A DNA stretch of 64,000 bases from Flavobacteriaceae bacterium D16 (GTDB lineage: Bacteria > Bacteroidota > Bacteroidia > Flavobacteriales > Flavobacteriaceae). A program made the position numbers and the translations under genes. Shown in pieces: positions 52,593 to 60,832 of this stretch. The stretch's first letter is position 1; each line of letters opens with the position of its first letter. The stretch lies in NCBI GenBank assembly GCA_021295155.1, contig JAJTJC010000036.1:992001-1056000 (forward strand). The letters are read 5' to 3'. The notes under the pieces were generated by a model. That model was not told the origin of the DNA and ran no database searches. It saw only the letters and a list, made by a program, of their open reading frames with translations.

Positions 52593-52886
52593 ATGTACGA
52601 GATAGGCAATCAAATAAAAACCCAACCTTTTAACGGAAAGAATGTTCGTAAACTATTGAAAAATGACGCTCTGGAGGTCCTGAGCATTACCTTGGAAACG
52701 GGTTCTGTACTTCCAGAGCACACTTCACCAAGGGATGCCACCCTTATTGTTCTTGAAGGTGCTCTTGATTTTCATATTCAGGAAGAAACGTATTTTTTGG
52801 AATATTTGGAGGTTTTCTCATTCCCAAAAGAAACACTACACTGGGTGGAGGGCAAAGCAAATACCAGATTCTTGATTATTCGCTAA
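52593..52886 (+). CDS. Small cupin protein in the nos cluster
   Basis: A 97-residue single-domain cupin without signal peptide. Cupin motif 1 is seen as GSVLPEHTSPRDATLIVLEG and motif 2 as PKETLHWVEG. Only part of the metal-ligand set is clear (His in PEHTS, His in LHWVE). It starts 3 bases after nosL, so translation is likely coupled. Cupins in nos and nitrite gene groups are seen in several Bacteroidota, but the role is not established; it could bind metal or a small molecule in the cytoplasm. Confidence 0.8.
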   Translation: MYEIGNQIKTQPFNGKNVRKLLKNDALEVLSITLETGSVLPEHTSPRDATLIVLEGALDFHIQEETYFLEYLEVFSFPKETLHWVEGKANTRFLIIR

Positions 52887-52887
52887 C

Positions 52888-52965
52888 ATGATACTACAAA
52901 GCAACATTTTCTCCGTACTTTTTGTGCTATTAGGACTCGGTGCCCGAAGCGGTGGAGTATTATGA
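52888..52965 (+). CDS. 25-residue hydrophobic peptide ORF
   Basis: An ORF starting MILQSNIFSVLFVLLGLG, ending GGVL and stopping at 52965. It starts 1 base after the cupin stop, and its stop overlaps the nosD ATG (ATGA). It would form one membrane helix. The tight packing on both sides suggests that it is translated, if only to couple cupin and nosD. It could also be a chance frame. Confidence 0.35.
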   Translation: MILQSNIFSVLFVLLGLGARSGGVL

Positions 52966-54212
52966 TTAGGACAGAAAAACATAGCATATACATTTTCTTA
53001 GTAACCCTGCTATTAACCGCACCGCAGTGCCTAGCCCAAATCATTGAAGTATGCGCTGAATGCGAAGTGAAGAATATTCAACAGGGAGTAGCTCTGGCTG
53101 AAGACCGGGATACACTACTTATTAAAAAAGGGGAATATCAGGAGTTTAATATCCTGGTTGATAAACCTATAAGCATCATTGGGGAAGACTTTCCTGTGAT
53201 AGATGGGCAGGAAAAGGGAGAGATTTTTAGGATTGTCTCTGATAATGTCCGTATTCAAGGGCTTATTATCGTTAATGTGGGGGTGAGTTATACCACAGAC
53301 CATGCCGCCATCCGGGTAGTTAGAAGCAGTAATTTCAACATTGAGAACAACCGCTTTGAAAACCTTTTCTTTGGGATCTTCCTGGAAAGGTCTTCCAAAG
53401 GGGTTATCAAGGGCAATCGTATAATGGGCATCGCTAGGGATGAATATAATTCCGGCAATGGAGTACATCTTTGGTATTCCAATAATATATCGGTCTCGGA
53501 TAACCGGATAGAGGGTGTTAGGGATGGGATTTACCTGGAATTTTCAGATACCATACGCATTCACGGGAATGAAAGTCGCAGAAACCTTCGTTATGGGCTG
53601 CATTTCATGTTTTCCAATGACAACCAGTATACCAATAATCTTTTTGAAAACAACGGTGCCGGTGTCGCGGTCATGTTTTCGAAGCGGATCCGTATGACGG
53701 GAAATCGCTTCAGGAAAAACTGGGGCCCTGCTTCTTATGGAATGTTACTCAAGGAAATAAATGACGCCGAAATTAACGATAATCTTTTTGAGGAAAACAC
53801 TGTCGGAATCAATATTGAGGGATCAAACCGGATAATTTATAAGGGAAACCAATTCGTCAGGAATGGTTGGGCCGTAAAGGTTTTGGGTGCTTGTTATACG
53901 AATAGGTTTATGGCTAATGATTTTCTATATAATTCCTTTGATCTTTCATACAATAGTAACATAAACGACAATATATTTGAAGGGAACTACTGGAGCAACT
54001 ATTCAGGATATGATCTGGATAAAGATGGCATAGGGGATGTGCCCCACCGCCCCGTAAAGTTGTTTTCCTATATTGTAAACAGAACTCCGGAAACTCTTAT
54101 CCTTTTAAGGAGTCTTTTTATGGATCTGATCGATTTTTCCGAGCGAGTGTCCCCTGTGTTTACTCCAGATAATCTGGTAGATGCCAAACCCAAAATGAGA
54201 GTAGTTCAATGA
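52962..54212 (+). CDS. nosD: Nitrous oxide reductase maturation protein NosD
   Basis: A 416-residue periplasmic protein with a signal peptide (residues 9-25, IFLVTLLLTAPQCLAQ) and a right-handed parallel beta-helix. The helix is seen as repeated short turns such as NFNIENNRFENLFFGI, ISVSDNRIEGVRDGI and YTNNLFENNGAGVA. NosD proteins work with the NosFY ABC transporter to assemble the CuZ centre of NosZ. Two Cys (ECEVK) near the mature start may bind metal or sulfur. Its stop overlaps the nosF start by 4 bases. Confidence 0.93.
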   Translation: MIRTEKHSIYIFLVTLLLTAPQCLAQIIEVCAECEVKNIQQGVALAEDRDTLLIKKGEYQEFNILVDKPISIIGEDFPVIDGQEKGEIFRIVSDNVRIQGLIIVNVGVSYTTDHAAIRVVRSSNFNIENNRFENLFFGIFLERSSKGVIKGNRIMGIARDEYNSGNGVHLWYSNNISVSDNRIEGVRDGIYLEFSDTIRIHGNESRRNLRYGLHFMFSNDNQYTNNLFENNGAGVAVMFSKRIRMTGNRFRKNWGPASYGMLLKEINDAEINDNLFEENTVGINIEGSNRIIYKGNQFVRNGWAVKVLGACYTNRFMANDFLYNSFDLSYNSNINDNIFEGNYWSNYSGYDLDKDGIGDVPHRPVKLFSYIVNRTPETLILLRSLFMDLIDFSERVSPVFTPDNLVDAKPKMRVVQ

Positions 54213-54919
54213 TCCAAATAGAAAAAATTTATAAACGGTTTGGTAAGAATGAAGTGCTGAAAGGAGTTGACTTGAGTATACCCCAAGGAGGAATTTATGC
54301 GGTACTGGGACCTAATGGCTCAGGTAAGACCACACTCATCAAATGCCTTTTAGGATTGATGATTCCCGATGAGGGTACAATCAAGGTATTAGACAAACCG
54401 ATAAAAGAACAATGGAAATACAGGGAAGAAATAAATTATCTGCCTCAGATTGCCAATTTTCCAGGGAATATAAGGGTGTGTGAACTAATTCGTATGATCA
54501 ATGACCTTCGAAAAAAGGAAGGTAATGAAGATTTTCTGGTTAAGTTGTTCGGTTTGGAACCCTTCCTTGATAAAAAACTGGCCAACCTTTCTGGAGGGAC
54601 TAAACAGAAGGTAAACCTTACTCTGGCATTTATGTTCGACAGTCCGGTAATGGTCTTGGATGAACCCACTTCCGGATTGGATCCTGCTTCTCTGATTGCC
54701 CTGAAAAAACTCATTAGGGACGAAAAGCAGGCAGGTAAAACCTTTCTGATAACTACCCATATCATGCAGTTTGTGGAAGAGATCGCAGATCAGGTCATTT
54801 ACTTGCTGGAGGGGAATATCTATTATACCGGGCCGCTTTCAGGTCTATATAAAAAGACAGGGCAAAATGATCTTGAACATGCCATCGCAGCAATAACAAC
54901 TGAAACTAGGCATGCTTAA
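54209..54919 (+). CDS. nosF: ABC transporter ATPase NosF
   Basis: A 236-residue ABC ATPase with Walker A GPNGSGKTT (residues 34-42), signature LSGGTKQK and Walker B VMVLDEPTSGLD. It energises NosY; the pair is needed to supply a sulfur species for the CuZ centre of nitrous oxide reductase. The ATG overlaps the nosD stop (ATGA), and the gene ends 8 bases inside nosY. Assignment as NosF rests on this context; alone it would be a general ABC ATPase. Confidence 0.93.
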   Translation: MIQIEKIYKRFGKNEVLKGVDLSIPQGGIYAVLGPNGSGKTTLIKCLLGLMIPDEGTIKVLDKPIKEQWKYREEINYLPQIANFPGNIRVCELIRMINDLRKKEGNEDFLVKLFGLEPFLDKKLANLSGGTKQKVNLTLAFMFDSPVMVLDEPTSGLDPASLIALKKLIRDEKQAGKTFLITTHIMQFVEEIADQVIYLLEGNIYYTGPLSGLYKKTGQNDLEHAIAAITTETRHA

Positions 54920-55694
54920 AATCCTAAAATACAGCTTTAAAGATCTGATGCGTAGCAGGTGGAGCTATGTATACTTCCTCTTTTACCTTTTGCTTGGTTT
55001 TGTGTTGCTCTTTCTGAACAATGACCTTTCTAAGGCTGTTATTACTTTAATGAATATAATTGTAGTCCTTGTACCTCTAATCTCCACAATTTTCGGGATA
55101 ATGTACTATTATAACTCAAGGGAGTTCATCGAACTACTGCTCGCTCAGCCACTAAAACGGACTTCAATTTTCCTGGGTCTGTACCTTGGTGTTGCAGGTT
55201 CCCTAACACTTAGCCTCTTTCTGGGGCTAGGGCTACCCTTTGCATTGTACGGTTTGTTCAAGAGTGGGGATATACTGAACTTCTCCTTGTTAATTATAAC
55301 AGGATCTTTCCTAACGTTCATCTTTAACGGTCTTGCCTTCAATATTGCCATTTCCAATGAAAATAGAATTAAAGGTTTTGGCTATGCTGTGCTACTTTGG
55401 TTATTTATGGCAGTTATTTATGACGGGCTGTTCTTATTGACACTAATCGTTTTTGAGGAGTATCCCCTGGATACATTTTCCCTTGTTGCTACTGTCCTTA
55501 ACCCCATAGATCTTTCAAGAATCCTGATCCTTCTTGAATTGGATATTTCAGCACTATTAGGTTACACTGGTGCAAATTTCAAAGCATTTTTTGGGACTCG
55601 CCTAGGGATTACCTCTGCTTTATTGATGCTTATGTTTTGGTTATTGATTCCTTTGTGGACCTCTATAAAGCAGGCAAAAAGAAAGGACTTTTAA
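54912..55694 (+). CDS. nosY: ABC transporter permease NosY
   Basis: A 260-residue inner-membrane protein with six hydrophobic segments, typical of ABC-2-type NosY. The N-terminal part (MLKILKYSFKDLMRSRWSYVY) and SREFIELLLAQPLKRTSIF match the family. It forms the membrane part of NosFY. It overlaps nosF by 8 bases and ends convergent with the DUF1643 gene, with a 4-base overlap. It is the last gene of the cluster; nosR and nosX are absent, as is common in clade II. Confidence 0.92.
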   Translation: MLKILKYSFKDLMRSRWSYVYFLFYLLLGFVLLFLNNDLSKAVITLMNIIVVLVPLISTIFGIMYYYNSREFIELLLAQPLKRTSIFLGLYLGVAGSLTLSLFLGLGLPFALYGLFKSGDILNFSLLIITGSFLTFIFNGLAFNIAISNENRIKGFGYAVLLWLFMAVIYDGLFLLTLIVFEEYPLDTFSLVATVLNPIDLSRILILLELDISALLGYTGANFKAFFGTRLGITSALLMLMFWLLIPLWTSIKQAKRKDF

Positions 55695-56215
55695 GACTGA
55701 AATTCGGTTATAAAATTTGCATAGTGTCCCCTGGAGGGATGGATTTTCGTGACTAAGATCTTCTTCCCCGGATATCGTTCTAAAACTTCCAGTACCCTGG
55801 CTTTTCGTTGCTGATGAGCGCTTGTTTTTCCCCAGGCAATCAGAACAATATCCGCAGCTGCAATTCCTGCCTCCAGATGCTTATCGTTCCGTGGCCCTAC
55901 CTGATCGGGCTTCCCTTCAAAATCCCGGGTTTGAATAAAGGCAAAAAGGTTAACTATAGACAATGTGGTAACGTTTTTGAAATAGGAGGTAGATTTTTCA
56001 AAAATGAGTTTTTCCAGGAATTGTACGGATTTGTCGGCCTGGTTTTCATCAGCTATACTGGGATTGAGCATAATAGCACAGACTTTTTTCCCCCGCTTTA
56101 TGGCGTTTTTTTCGATTTCCAGCAAGTAACGGTAGTTGCCGCAATCAGAAAAGACGGCTGAAATGTTGAGGCCTTCAAGATGTCGGAAAAATTTAGGTTT
56201 GGAAGGTTTTTTCAT
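55691..56215 (-). CDS. DUF1643 family protein
   Basis: A 174-residue cytoplasmic protein of the DUF1643 family, seen as AVFSDCGNYRYLLEIE, VCAIMLNPSIADENQADKSVQFLEK, VTTLSIVNLFAFIQTR and IVLIAWGK. The ATG at 56215 overlaps the stop of the LOG gene (ATGA), which fixes the start better than the longer frame. The family has no known function; members are found near phage or salvage genes. Here it is last in a nucleoside salvage operon. Confidence 0.82.
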   Translation of the reverse strand: MKKPSKPKFFRHLEGLNISAVFSDCGNYRYLLEIEKNAIKRGKKVCAIMLNPSIADENQADKSVQFLEKLIFEKSTSYFKNVTTLSIVNLFAFIQTRDFEGKPDQVGPRNDKHLEAGIAAADIVLIAWGKTSAHQQRKARVLEVLERYPGKKILVTKIHPSRGHYANFITEFQS

Positions 56216-56970
56216 AAAGCCTTTGAAGTTCTGCTTCCCCATTCGCCAAACCACCACTGGGGCTTCTTCTGCATCTTTACTAAATTGAACCGTTTGATAG
56301 CATGGGTCTGGATATGAGCTACCATCTCTTCTACAGAATCGGTGATATACAGGAGGTCCATATCTTGTGGACTGATACTTTCATTTTTGGCCATTAGCTG
56401 GATATGCTCATAAAGTTCCTTGTGGTAGGCTTTACCCATGATGACTATCGGAAAATTGGCGATCATTTTTGTTTGGATCAGGGTCAGGGACTCGAAAAGT
56501 TCATCCAGGGTGCCAATCCCGCCGGGCATGACAATAAAGGCATAAGAATATTTCATGAGCAGGAACTTGCGCACAAAAAAATAACGAATATCGATCCAGC
56601 GGTGTAAATAGGGGTTTGGCTTTTGCTCAAAGGGCAAAACTATATTACATCCCACAGAAAAACCACCAGCTTCGTAAGCTCCTTTGTTGGCTGCTTCCAT
56701 AATTCCCGGGCCTCCTCCGGTCATGACGGTAAACCCCAGTTTAGCTAAAGCCTCTCCAACTTTTATGGCCTGCTGGTAATAGGGATTATCTGCTTCAAAT
56801 CGTGCGGAACCAAAAACCGTTACACATGGTCCGATAAAGTGCATTTTCCGGAAAGCCCGGATAAAACTGAACTGTACCCTTAGGGTAAAGAAGAACTCCC
56901 CAATTCTGGACCGTGGACCTTCCAGAAACCTGGATTCTGCCACCTCCAACCGACCTAACTTCTTATTCAT
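56212..56970 (-). CDS. LOG family protein (TIGR00730)
   Basis: A 252-residue Rossmann-fold protein with the family motifs GGGPGIMEAANKGA and PGGIGTLDELFE. LOG proteins are nucleoside 5'-monophosphate phosphoribohydrolases (first known from cytokinin activation). The ATG at 56970 is chosen because the longer frame overlaps deoD by 200 bases. It lies 5 bases after deoD and overlaps the DUF1643 start, so it is in the nucleoside salvage operon, which fits a nucleotide substrate. Confidence 0.88.
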   Translation of the reverse strand: MNKKLGRLEVAESRFLEGPRSRIGEFFFTLRVQFSFIRAFRKMHFIGPCVTVFGSARFEADNPYYQQAIKVGEALAKLGFTVMTGGGPGIMEAANKGAYEAGGFSVGCNIVLPFEQKPNPYLHRWIDIRYFFVRKFLLMKYSYAFIVMPGGIGTLDELFESLTLIQTKMIANFPIVIMGKAYHKELYEHIQLMAKNESISPQDMDLLYITDSVEEMVAHIQTHAIKRFNLVKMQKKPQWWFGEWGSRTSKAL

Positions 56971-56975
56971 TCCAT

Positions 56976-57677
56976 TTATGAATTGGTACAATTCAAGGCA
57001 ATTTGAACCATCTCTACAAAGCCTTGTTCCCGCACCTCGTTGCTGATTTTCTCTTTGGTTAACAAGTGATCTGAAATACTCACAATTGCCAGTGCCTTTA
57101 CTCCATATTGAGCAGCAAGTGTGTATAATCCAGCAGTTTCCATTTCGGTACAAAGCACACCAAAACGTGCCCATTTTTTGAAATTTTCAGGCTCAAAATC
57201 ATAAAACTCATCGGCAGAAAGGATATTTCCGGTCTTAAACGGTATGTTGTTTACCCGGGCGTAATCAACAGCATTTAGGAACAAGGTGCTGTTTGCAGTA
57301 GGGGCAAAGCTGCCCGGTAAGCGATGCTGGTTAATAGCAGAAGTAGTAGAAGCGGACATCGCAATTACGATATCGCGCAATTTGATGTCCTGTTGAAAAG
57401 AGCCTGCTGTGCCTACCCGAATAAGGTTCTTCACATTATAATCCCGGATAAGTTCAGAAGCGTAGATCATTGCAGAAGGAATACCCATCCCACTACCCTG
57501 AACAGAAACAGGTGTTCCGTTATAAAGTCCTGTATATCCCAGCATTCCCCTGACCTCGTTGTAACAATGGGCGTCTTGCAGGAAGGTTTCTGCAATCCAT
57601 TTGGCCCGTAGCGGATCACCCGGTAATAATACCGTCTCCGCAATCTCACCACTTTTGGCCTCAATGTGCAAGCTCAT
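56976..57677 (-). CDS. deoD: Purine nucleoside phosphorylase, DeoD type
   Basis: A 233-residue hexameric-type phosphorylase that splits purine (deoxy)nucleosides into base and (deoxy)ribose 1-phosphate. Signatures are ETVLLPGDPLRAKWIAE, GSGMGIPSAMIYASELI, RVGTAGSFQ and the specificity segment VLCTEMETAGLYTLAA. It lies 3 bases after deoC and 5 before the LOG gene. With deoC this gives breakdown of deoxynucleosides to acetaldehyde and glyceraldehyde 3-phosphate after isomerisation. Confidence 0.95.
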   Translation of the reverse strand: MSLHIEAKSGEIAETVLLPGDPLRAKWIAETFLQDAHCYNEVRGMLGYTGLYNGTPVSVQGSGMGIPSAMIYASELIRDYNVKNLIRVGTAGSFQQDIKLRDIVIAMSASTTSAINQHRLPGSFAPTANSTLFLNAVDYARVNNIPFKTGNILSADEFYDFEPENFKKWARFGVLCTEMETAGLYTLAAQYGVKALAIVSISDHLLTKEKISNEVREQGFVEMVQIALNCTNS

Positions 57678-57680
57678 TAT

Positions 57681-58334
57681 TTATTCTTTTGTTTTCATCA
57701 TCGCAACGCCAGCAGAAGCGCCTATTCGATGTACTCCCTGTTCCAGGTAGGTCAGGGCTGTTTTTCGGTCACGAATACCTCCGGAAGCCTTTATTTTACA
57801 TTGATTGCCAGTTATTGCCTTGATGAGGGCAACATCCTCCAGGGTTGCACCACCGCTTCCGAATCCCGTGGAAGTTTTAACAAAATCTCCTCCTGCTTCT
57901 ACCACTAAACGACTGGCTGTTTGAATTTCTTCCTTAGTAAGATAACAAGTTTCAATGATAACTTTCAATTCCTGCCCCATTTGCATCAATGATTTGATCT
58001 TGCTTATTTCATCTCGTACAGCAGAATGGTGCCCGGATTTAAACCGTCCGATATTAATTACCATATCCAGTTCATCTGCACCATGGGCCAGGCAAAACTC
58101 AGCTTCAGCTAATTTAACGGAAGTGGCAGTGGCGCCCAGGGGAAAACCAATCACCGCTGCCTTTTTTACTGAGGAATCGGTCAGCATTTCCGTTGCAAGG
58201 GGAAGATAAGTGCTGTTTACACAAACGGCGTAAAACCCATAATACCGGGCTTCCTCGCATATCTTTTCAATATCCTTTGGAGTTGCTGTAGCCTTTAAAA
58301 GAGTATGGTCTATATATTTTTCAAGTGGTAGCAT
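57681..58334 (-). CDS. deoC: Deoxyribose-phosphate aldolase
   Basis: A 217-residue class I aldolase that splits 2-deoxyribose 5-phosphate into acetaldehyde and glyceraldehyde 3-phosphate. It begins MLPLEKYIDHTLLKATAT, the family start, so the ATG 58334 is used and not the longer frame. The Schiff-base Lys is in DFVKTSTGFG near residue 150, and a second key Lys in IKASGGIRD. It starts 10 bases after the CoA transferase gene and is followed by deoD after 3 bases. Confidence 0.95.
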   Translation of the reverse strand: MLPLEKYIDHTLLKATATPKDIEKICEEARYYGFYAVCVNSTYLPLATEMLTDSSVKKAAVIGFPLGATATSVKLAEAEFCLAHGADELDMVINIGRFKSGHHSAVRDEISKIKSLMQMGQELKVIIETCYLTKEEIQTASRLVVEAGGDFVKTSTGFGSGGATLEDVALIKAITGNQCKIKASGGIRDRKTALTYLEQGVHRIGASAGVAMMKTKE

Positions 58335-58344
58335 CGCTTTGTTT

Positions 58345-59616
58345 TTATTCCCTGCCAAAACGGTCAAATGCCGCCCGGTCCAATATTTCCCGATGATCCG
58401 GATGCGCAATTGAGACCAGTGCTTTTGCCCGTTCGTACAGGTTCTTTCCAAATAAATTTACCACACCATGTTCTGTAACTACATAGTGCACATGGGCACG
58501 GGTTGAGGTAATTCCGGCACCTTGTTTAAGGGTAGGGGTGATTTTTGATAATCCTTTATTAGTAACTGAAGAAATAGCAAATATGGGTTTTCCGCCCTCA
58601 GACATGGTAGCCCCGCGAATGAAGTCCATTTGTCCTCCAACACCGGAGAAAAGCCTGGTTCCAATGGAGTCTGCGCAAACCTGGCCGGTCAGATCTATTT
58701 CGATGGCGCTATTAATAGCGGTTACTTTGGGATTTCGACTGATCAGGTTAGTATCGTTGGTATAAGCAGCTTCCTTAAAATGCACCAGGGGGTTATCATC
58801 CACAAAATCATATAATTTTCGAGTACCGGCCGCAAAGGCAGTAACTATCTTGCCTGTTTTCATTTCCTTCTCCTCTCCTGTAATCACACCTTCATAAATA
58901 AGGGGAAGTAAGCCGTCTGAAAACATCTCGGTATGGACTCCTAATCTTTTGTGGTTATGCAGATTGGTCAGGACGGCATTGGGAATATTTCCTATTCCCA
59001 GCTGCAGTGTGGCACCGTCTTCAATGAGATTGGCCACATGACGGCCTATTTCATGTTCAACATCGGAAATAGCAGTCATGGGAGAAATATGGATGGGAGC
59101 ATCCACTTCAATAGCCAGGTCAATCTTATCAATATGAATAATTCCGTCTCCATGGGTTCGCGGAACATGAGGATTTATCTGCGCGATCACCATTTTAGCT
59201 GTTTGAATGGCGGGAATAACAATGTCTACAGACACACCCAGGGAACAATACCCGTGCCTGTCAGGTGGTGAAACCTGAACAACTGCAATGTCGAGCGGAA
59301 GGATATTCCTTCGGAACAAAAGATGTATTTCACTGAGGAAAACCGGGATATAATCGCCCTGGTTGGTATTGACAGCCCTACGTACATTACCTCCTACAAA
59401 ACAACTGTTGATTTTGAAAGCTTTATTGTAGGGTGGAATGGCATAGTTTACCTGACCTTCTGTATGGATGGAGATAATTTCTACATCCTTAAGTTCTTCA
59501 TAACGATCACAAATGCCATTGATAAGCGTATTAGGTGTCATGGCTGCACCCTGCAGGAACAACCGGTCTCCGGATTTTACCACGCCAGCTGCTTCAGCTA
59601 AGGATACTATTTTCAT
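58345..59616 (-). CDS. Acetyl-CoA hydrolase/CoA transferase family protein
   Basis: A 423-residue cytoplasmic enzyme of the acetyl-CoA hydrolase/4-hydroxybutyrate CoA-transferase family. The catalytic Glu lies in GVHTEMFSDG; other family parts are GATLQLGIGNIPNAV, GVGGQMDFIRGA and HYVVTEHGVVNLFGK near the end. It moves CoA between acetate and another acid. It is first of a minus-strand run with deoC and deoD, 42 bases after the SafE-like gene. A link to acetyl units from deoxyribose breakdown is possible. The exact acid is unknown. Confidence 0.88.
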   Translation of the reverse strand: MKIVSLAEAAGVVKSGDRLFLQGAAMTPNTLINGICDRYEELKDVEIISIHTEGQVNYAIPPYNKAFKINSCFVGGNVRRAVNTNQGDYIPVFLSEIHLLFRRNILPLDIAVVQVSPPDRHGYCSLGVSVDIVIPAIQTAKMVIAQINPHVPRTHGDGIIHIDKIDLAIEVDAPIHISPMTAISDVEHEIGRHVANLIEDGATLQLGIGNIPNAVLTNLHNHKRLGVHTEMFSDGLLPLIYEGVITGEEKEMKTGKIVTAFAAGTRKLYDFVDDNPLVHFKEAAYTNDTNLISRNPKVTAINSAIEIDLTGQVCADSIGTRLFSGVGGQMDFIRGATMSEGGKPIFAISSVTNKGLSKITPTLKQGAGITSTRAHVHYVVTEHGVVNLFGKNLYERAKALVSIAHPDHREILDRAAFDRFGRE

Positions 59617-59658
59617 AGAATTTATTTTTGAGGTCTAAGCTCTTTAGTGTAATATCAT

Positions 59659-60366
59659 TTAAGGGGTATGACATTCCATTTCCGTTGACACCATATTCAT
59701 ACTGGGCTTAGGGGATATATAGGGAATACCTAACCCCATGCCTCTTAAGATGAACAAAACACCTATGATAACAATGAAAACAGGGATAATTTTTTTTATT
59801 CGTTGTCGCAGTGAGCCTTTGAGCATACTTCCGAAATAAACTGTTGCTGTCATCAGCGGTATCGTGCCCAGGCCGAAAACCATCATATACAGGGCTCCGG
59901 CAGCTGGATCTCCTGAAGCAATTGCCCCCAGAAGCGCCATATAAACCAGGCCACAAGGTAGAAAGCCATTTAAAAATCCAATAGTCAGAAAGGTGTCAGG
60001 GCTTTTGCTTTTCAAAGATTCCCCAAGCCACCCCTTAATTTTTCCAACCAGGCTGTAGACCGGTCGGGCCAGGCTTAGACCGCTAAGGTACTTATACGGT
60101 AAAAGGACCAGGATAATCATGATTACACCTATGGCAATAGAAAGTTTCTGTTGTACCCCAAACAGATACAACCCCTTGCCTATAAATCCAAATAGCAGTC
60201 CAATAATACCATAGGCCAACATCCGGCCCAGGTGGTAAATGGTAACTTGTCCAAGCTTTTTAATGGGTTTTTTGTGGTCTACAGGCAACATGAATGCAAT
60301 AGGTCCGCACATGCCTACGCAATGCAAACTACCCATCAAACCCAACACCAGTGCAGACAGTAACAT
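59659..60366 (-). CDS. SafE/UreH-like membrane protein of the cbb3 operon
   Basis: A 235-residue inner-membrane protein with about six membrane segments. The N-terminal motif HCVGMCGP (residues 15-22) is the copper-type Cys pair of the DsbD_2/SafE-like family, and a second Cys motif (NGFLPCGLVY) lies in the middle. Such proteins follow ccoGH in many Bacteroidota and are thought to help copper supply or maturation of cbb3 oxidase. It lies 9 bases after ccoH. The C-terminal part has Met residues and a final Cys and His (MNMVSTEMECHTP) that could bind copper. Confidence 0.85.
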   Translation of the reverse strand: MLLSALVLGLMGSLHCVGMCGPIAFMLPVDHKKPIKKLGQVTIYHLGRMLAYGIIGLLFGFIGKGLYLFGVQQKLSIAIGVIMIILVLLPYKYLSGLSLARPVYSLVGKIKGWLGESLKSKSPDTFLTIGFLNGFLPCGLVYMALLGAIASGDPAAGALYMMVFGLGTIPLMTATVYFGSMLKGSLRQRIKKIIPVFIVIIGVLFILRGMGLGIPYISPKPSMNMVSTEMECHTP

Positions 60367-60375
60367 AACAAATGA

Positions 60376-60822
60376 TCAATAGTTGATACTTTCTTTAATG
60401 AGGTAGTTCTGATCATTGTCTGACCAGTAGATACGAATGTCCCAGCGACCATCCAAAAGCTGCTTGTCAGGTATGAGCAAATGTTTATTGGATAAACTTA
60501 CTGGTAAGTCAAAATCCAGGTGCTTATTGGATGGTCTGTATAGGGACACTTTTCCTTGAGTATTGTCAAATTTAAAGTCATCCGGAAAGCTGATCAGTAA
60601 GCCCTCTCCGGTCTTTTTAAATGTGGTAGCCTTTGCATAGGGAAGTGCATTTTGCTGCGCGTCAATTTCTTGCTGATAGGCCAGTTCTTCCTTGTAGTAT
60701 TCCCGCGTTACCAGGTCATGATTGGCCTGATTTTTAGTGCTCGCCAATACAACGAAATAGAGGATGAAGATGATAAAAGCAACAAAAGCAAGGACTATGC
60801 CGGTACCCCATGAAATTTTCAT
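60376..60822 (-). CDS. ccoH: FixH/CcoH family protein
   Basis: A 148-residue membrane-anchored protein with one N-terminal helix (WGTGIVLAFVAFIIFILYFV) and a periplasmic beta domain (KVSLYRPSNKHLDF; LLDGRWDIRIYWSDN). The FixH/CcoH family assists assembly of cbb3 oxidase. The ATG at 60822 is chosen because the helix follows directly; the longer frame overlaps ccoG. It lies 10 bases after ccoG. Confidence 0.9.
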   Translation of the reverse strand: MKISWGTGIVLAFVAFIIFILYFVVLASTKNQANHDLVTREYYKEELAYQQEIDAQQNALPYAKATTFKKTGEGLLISFPDDFKFDNTQGKVSLYRPSNKHLDFDLPVSLSNKHLLIPDKQLLDGRWDIRIYWSDNDQNYLIKESINY

Positions 60823-60832
60823 ATCGTTTTTT

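Noticed and set aside
56970-57174. Longer start for the LOG protein
   Set aside because: The extension overlaps deoD by about 200 bases and has a Cys-rich sequence unlike the family; the ATG at 56970 fits known lengths.
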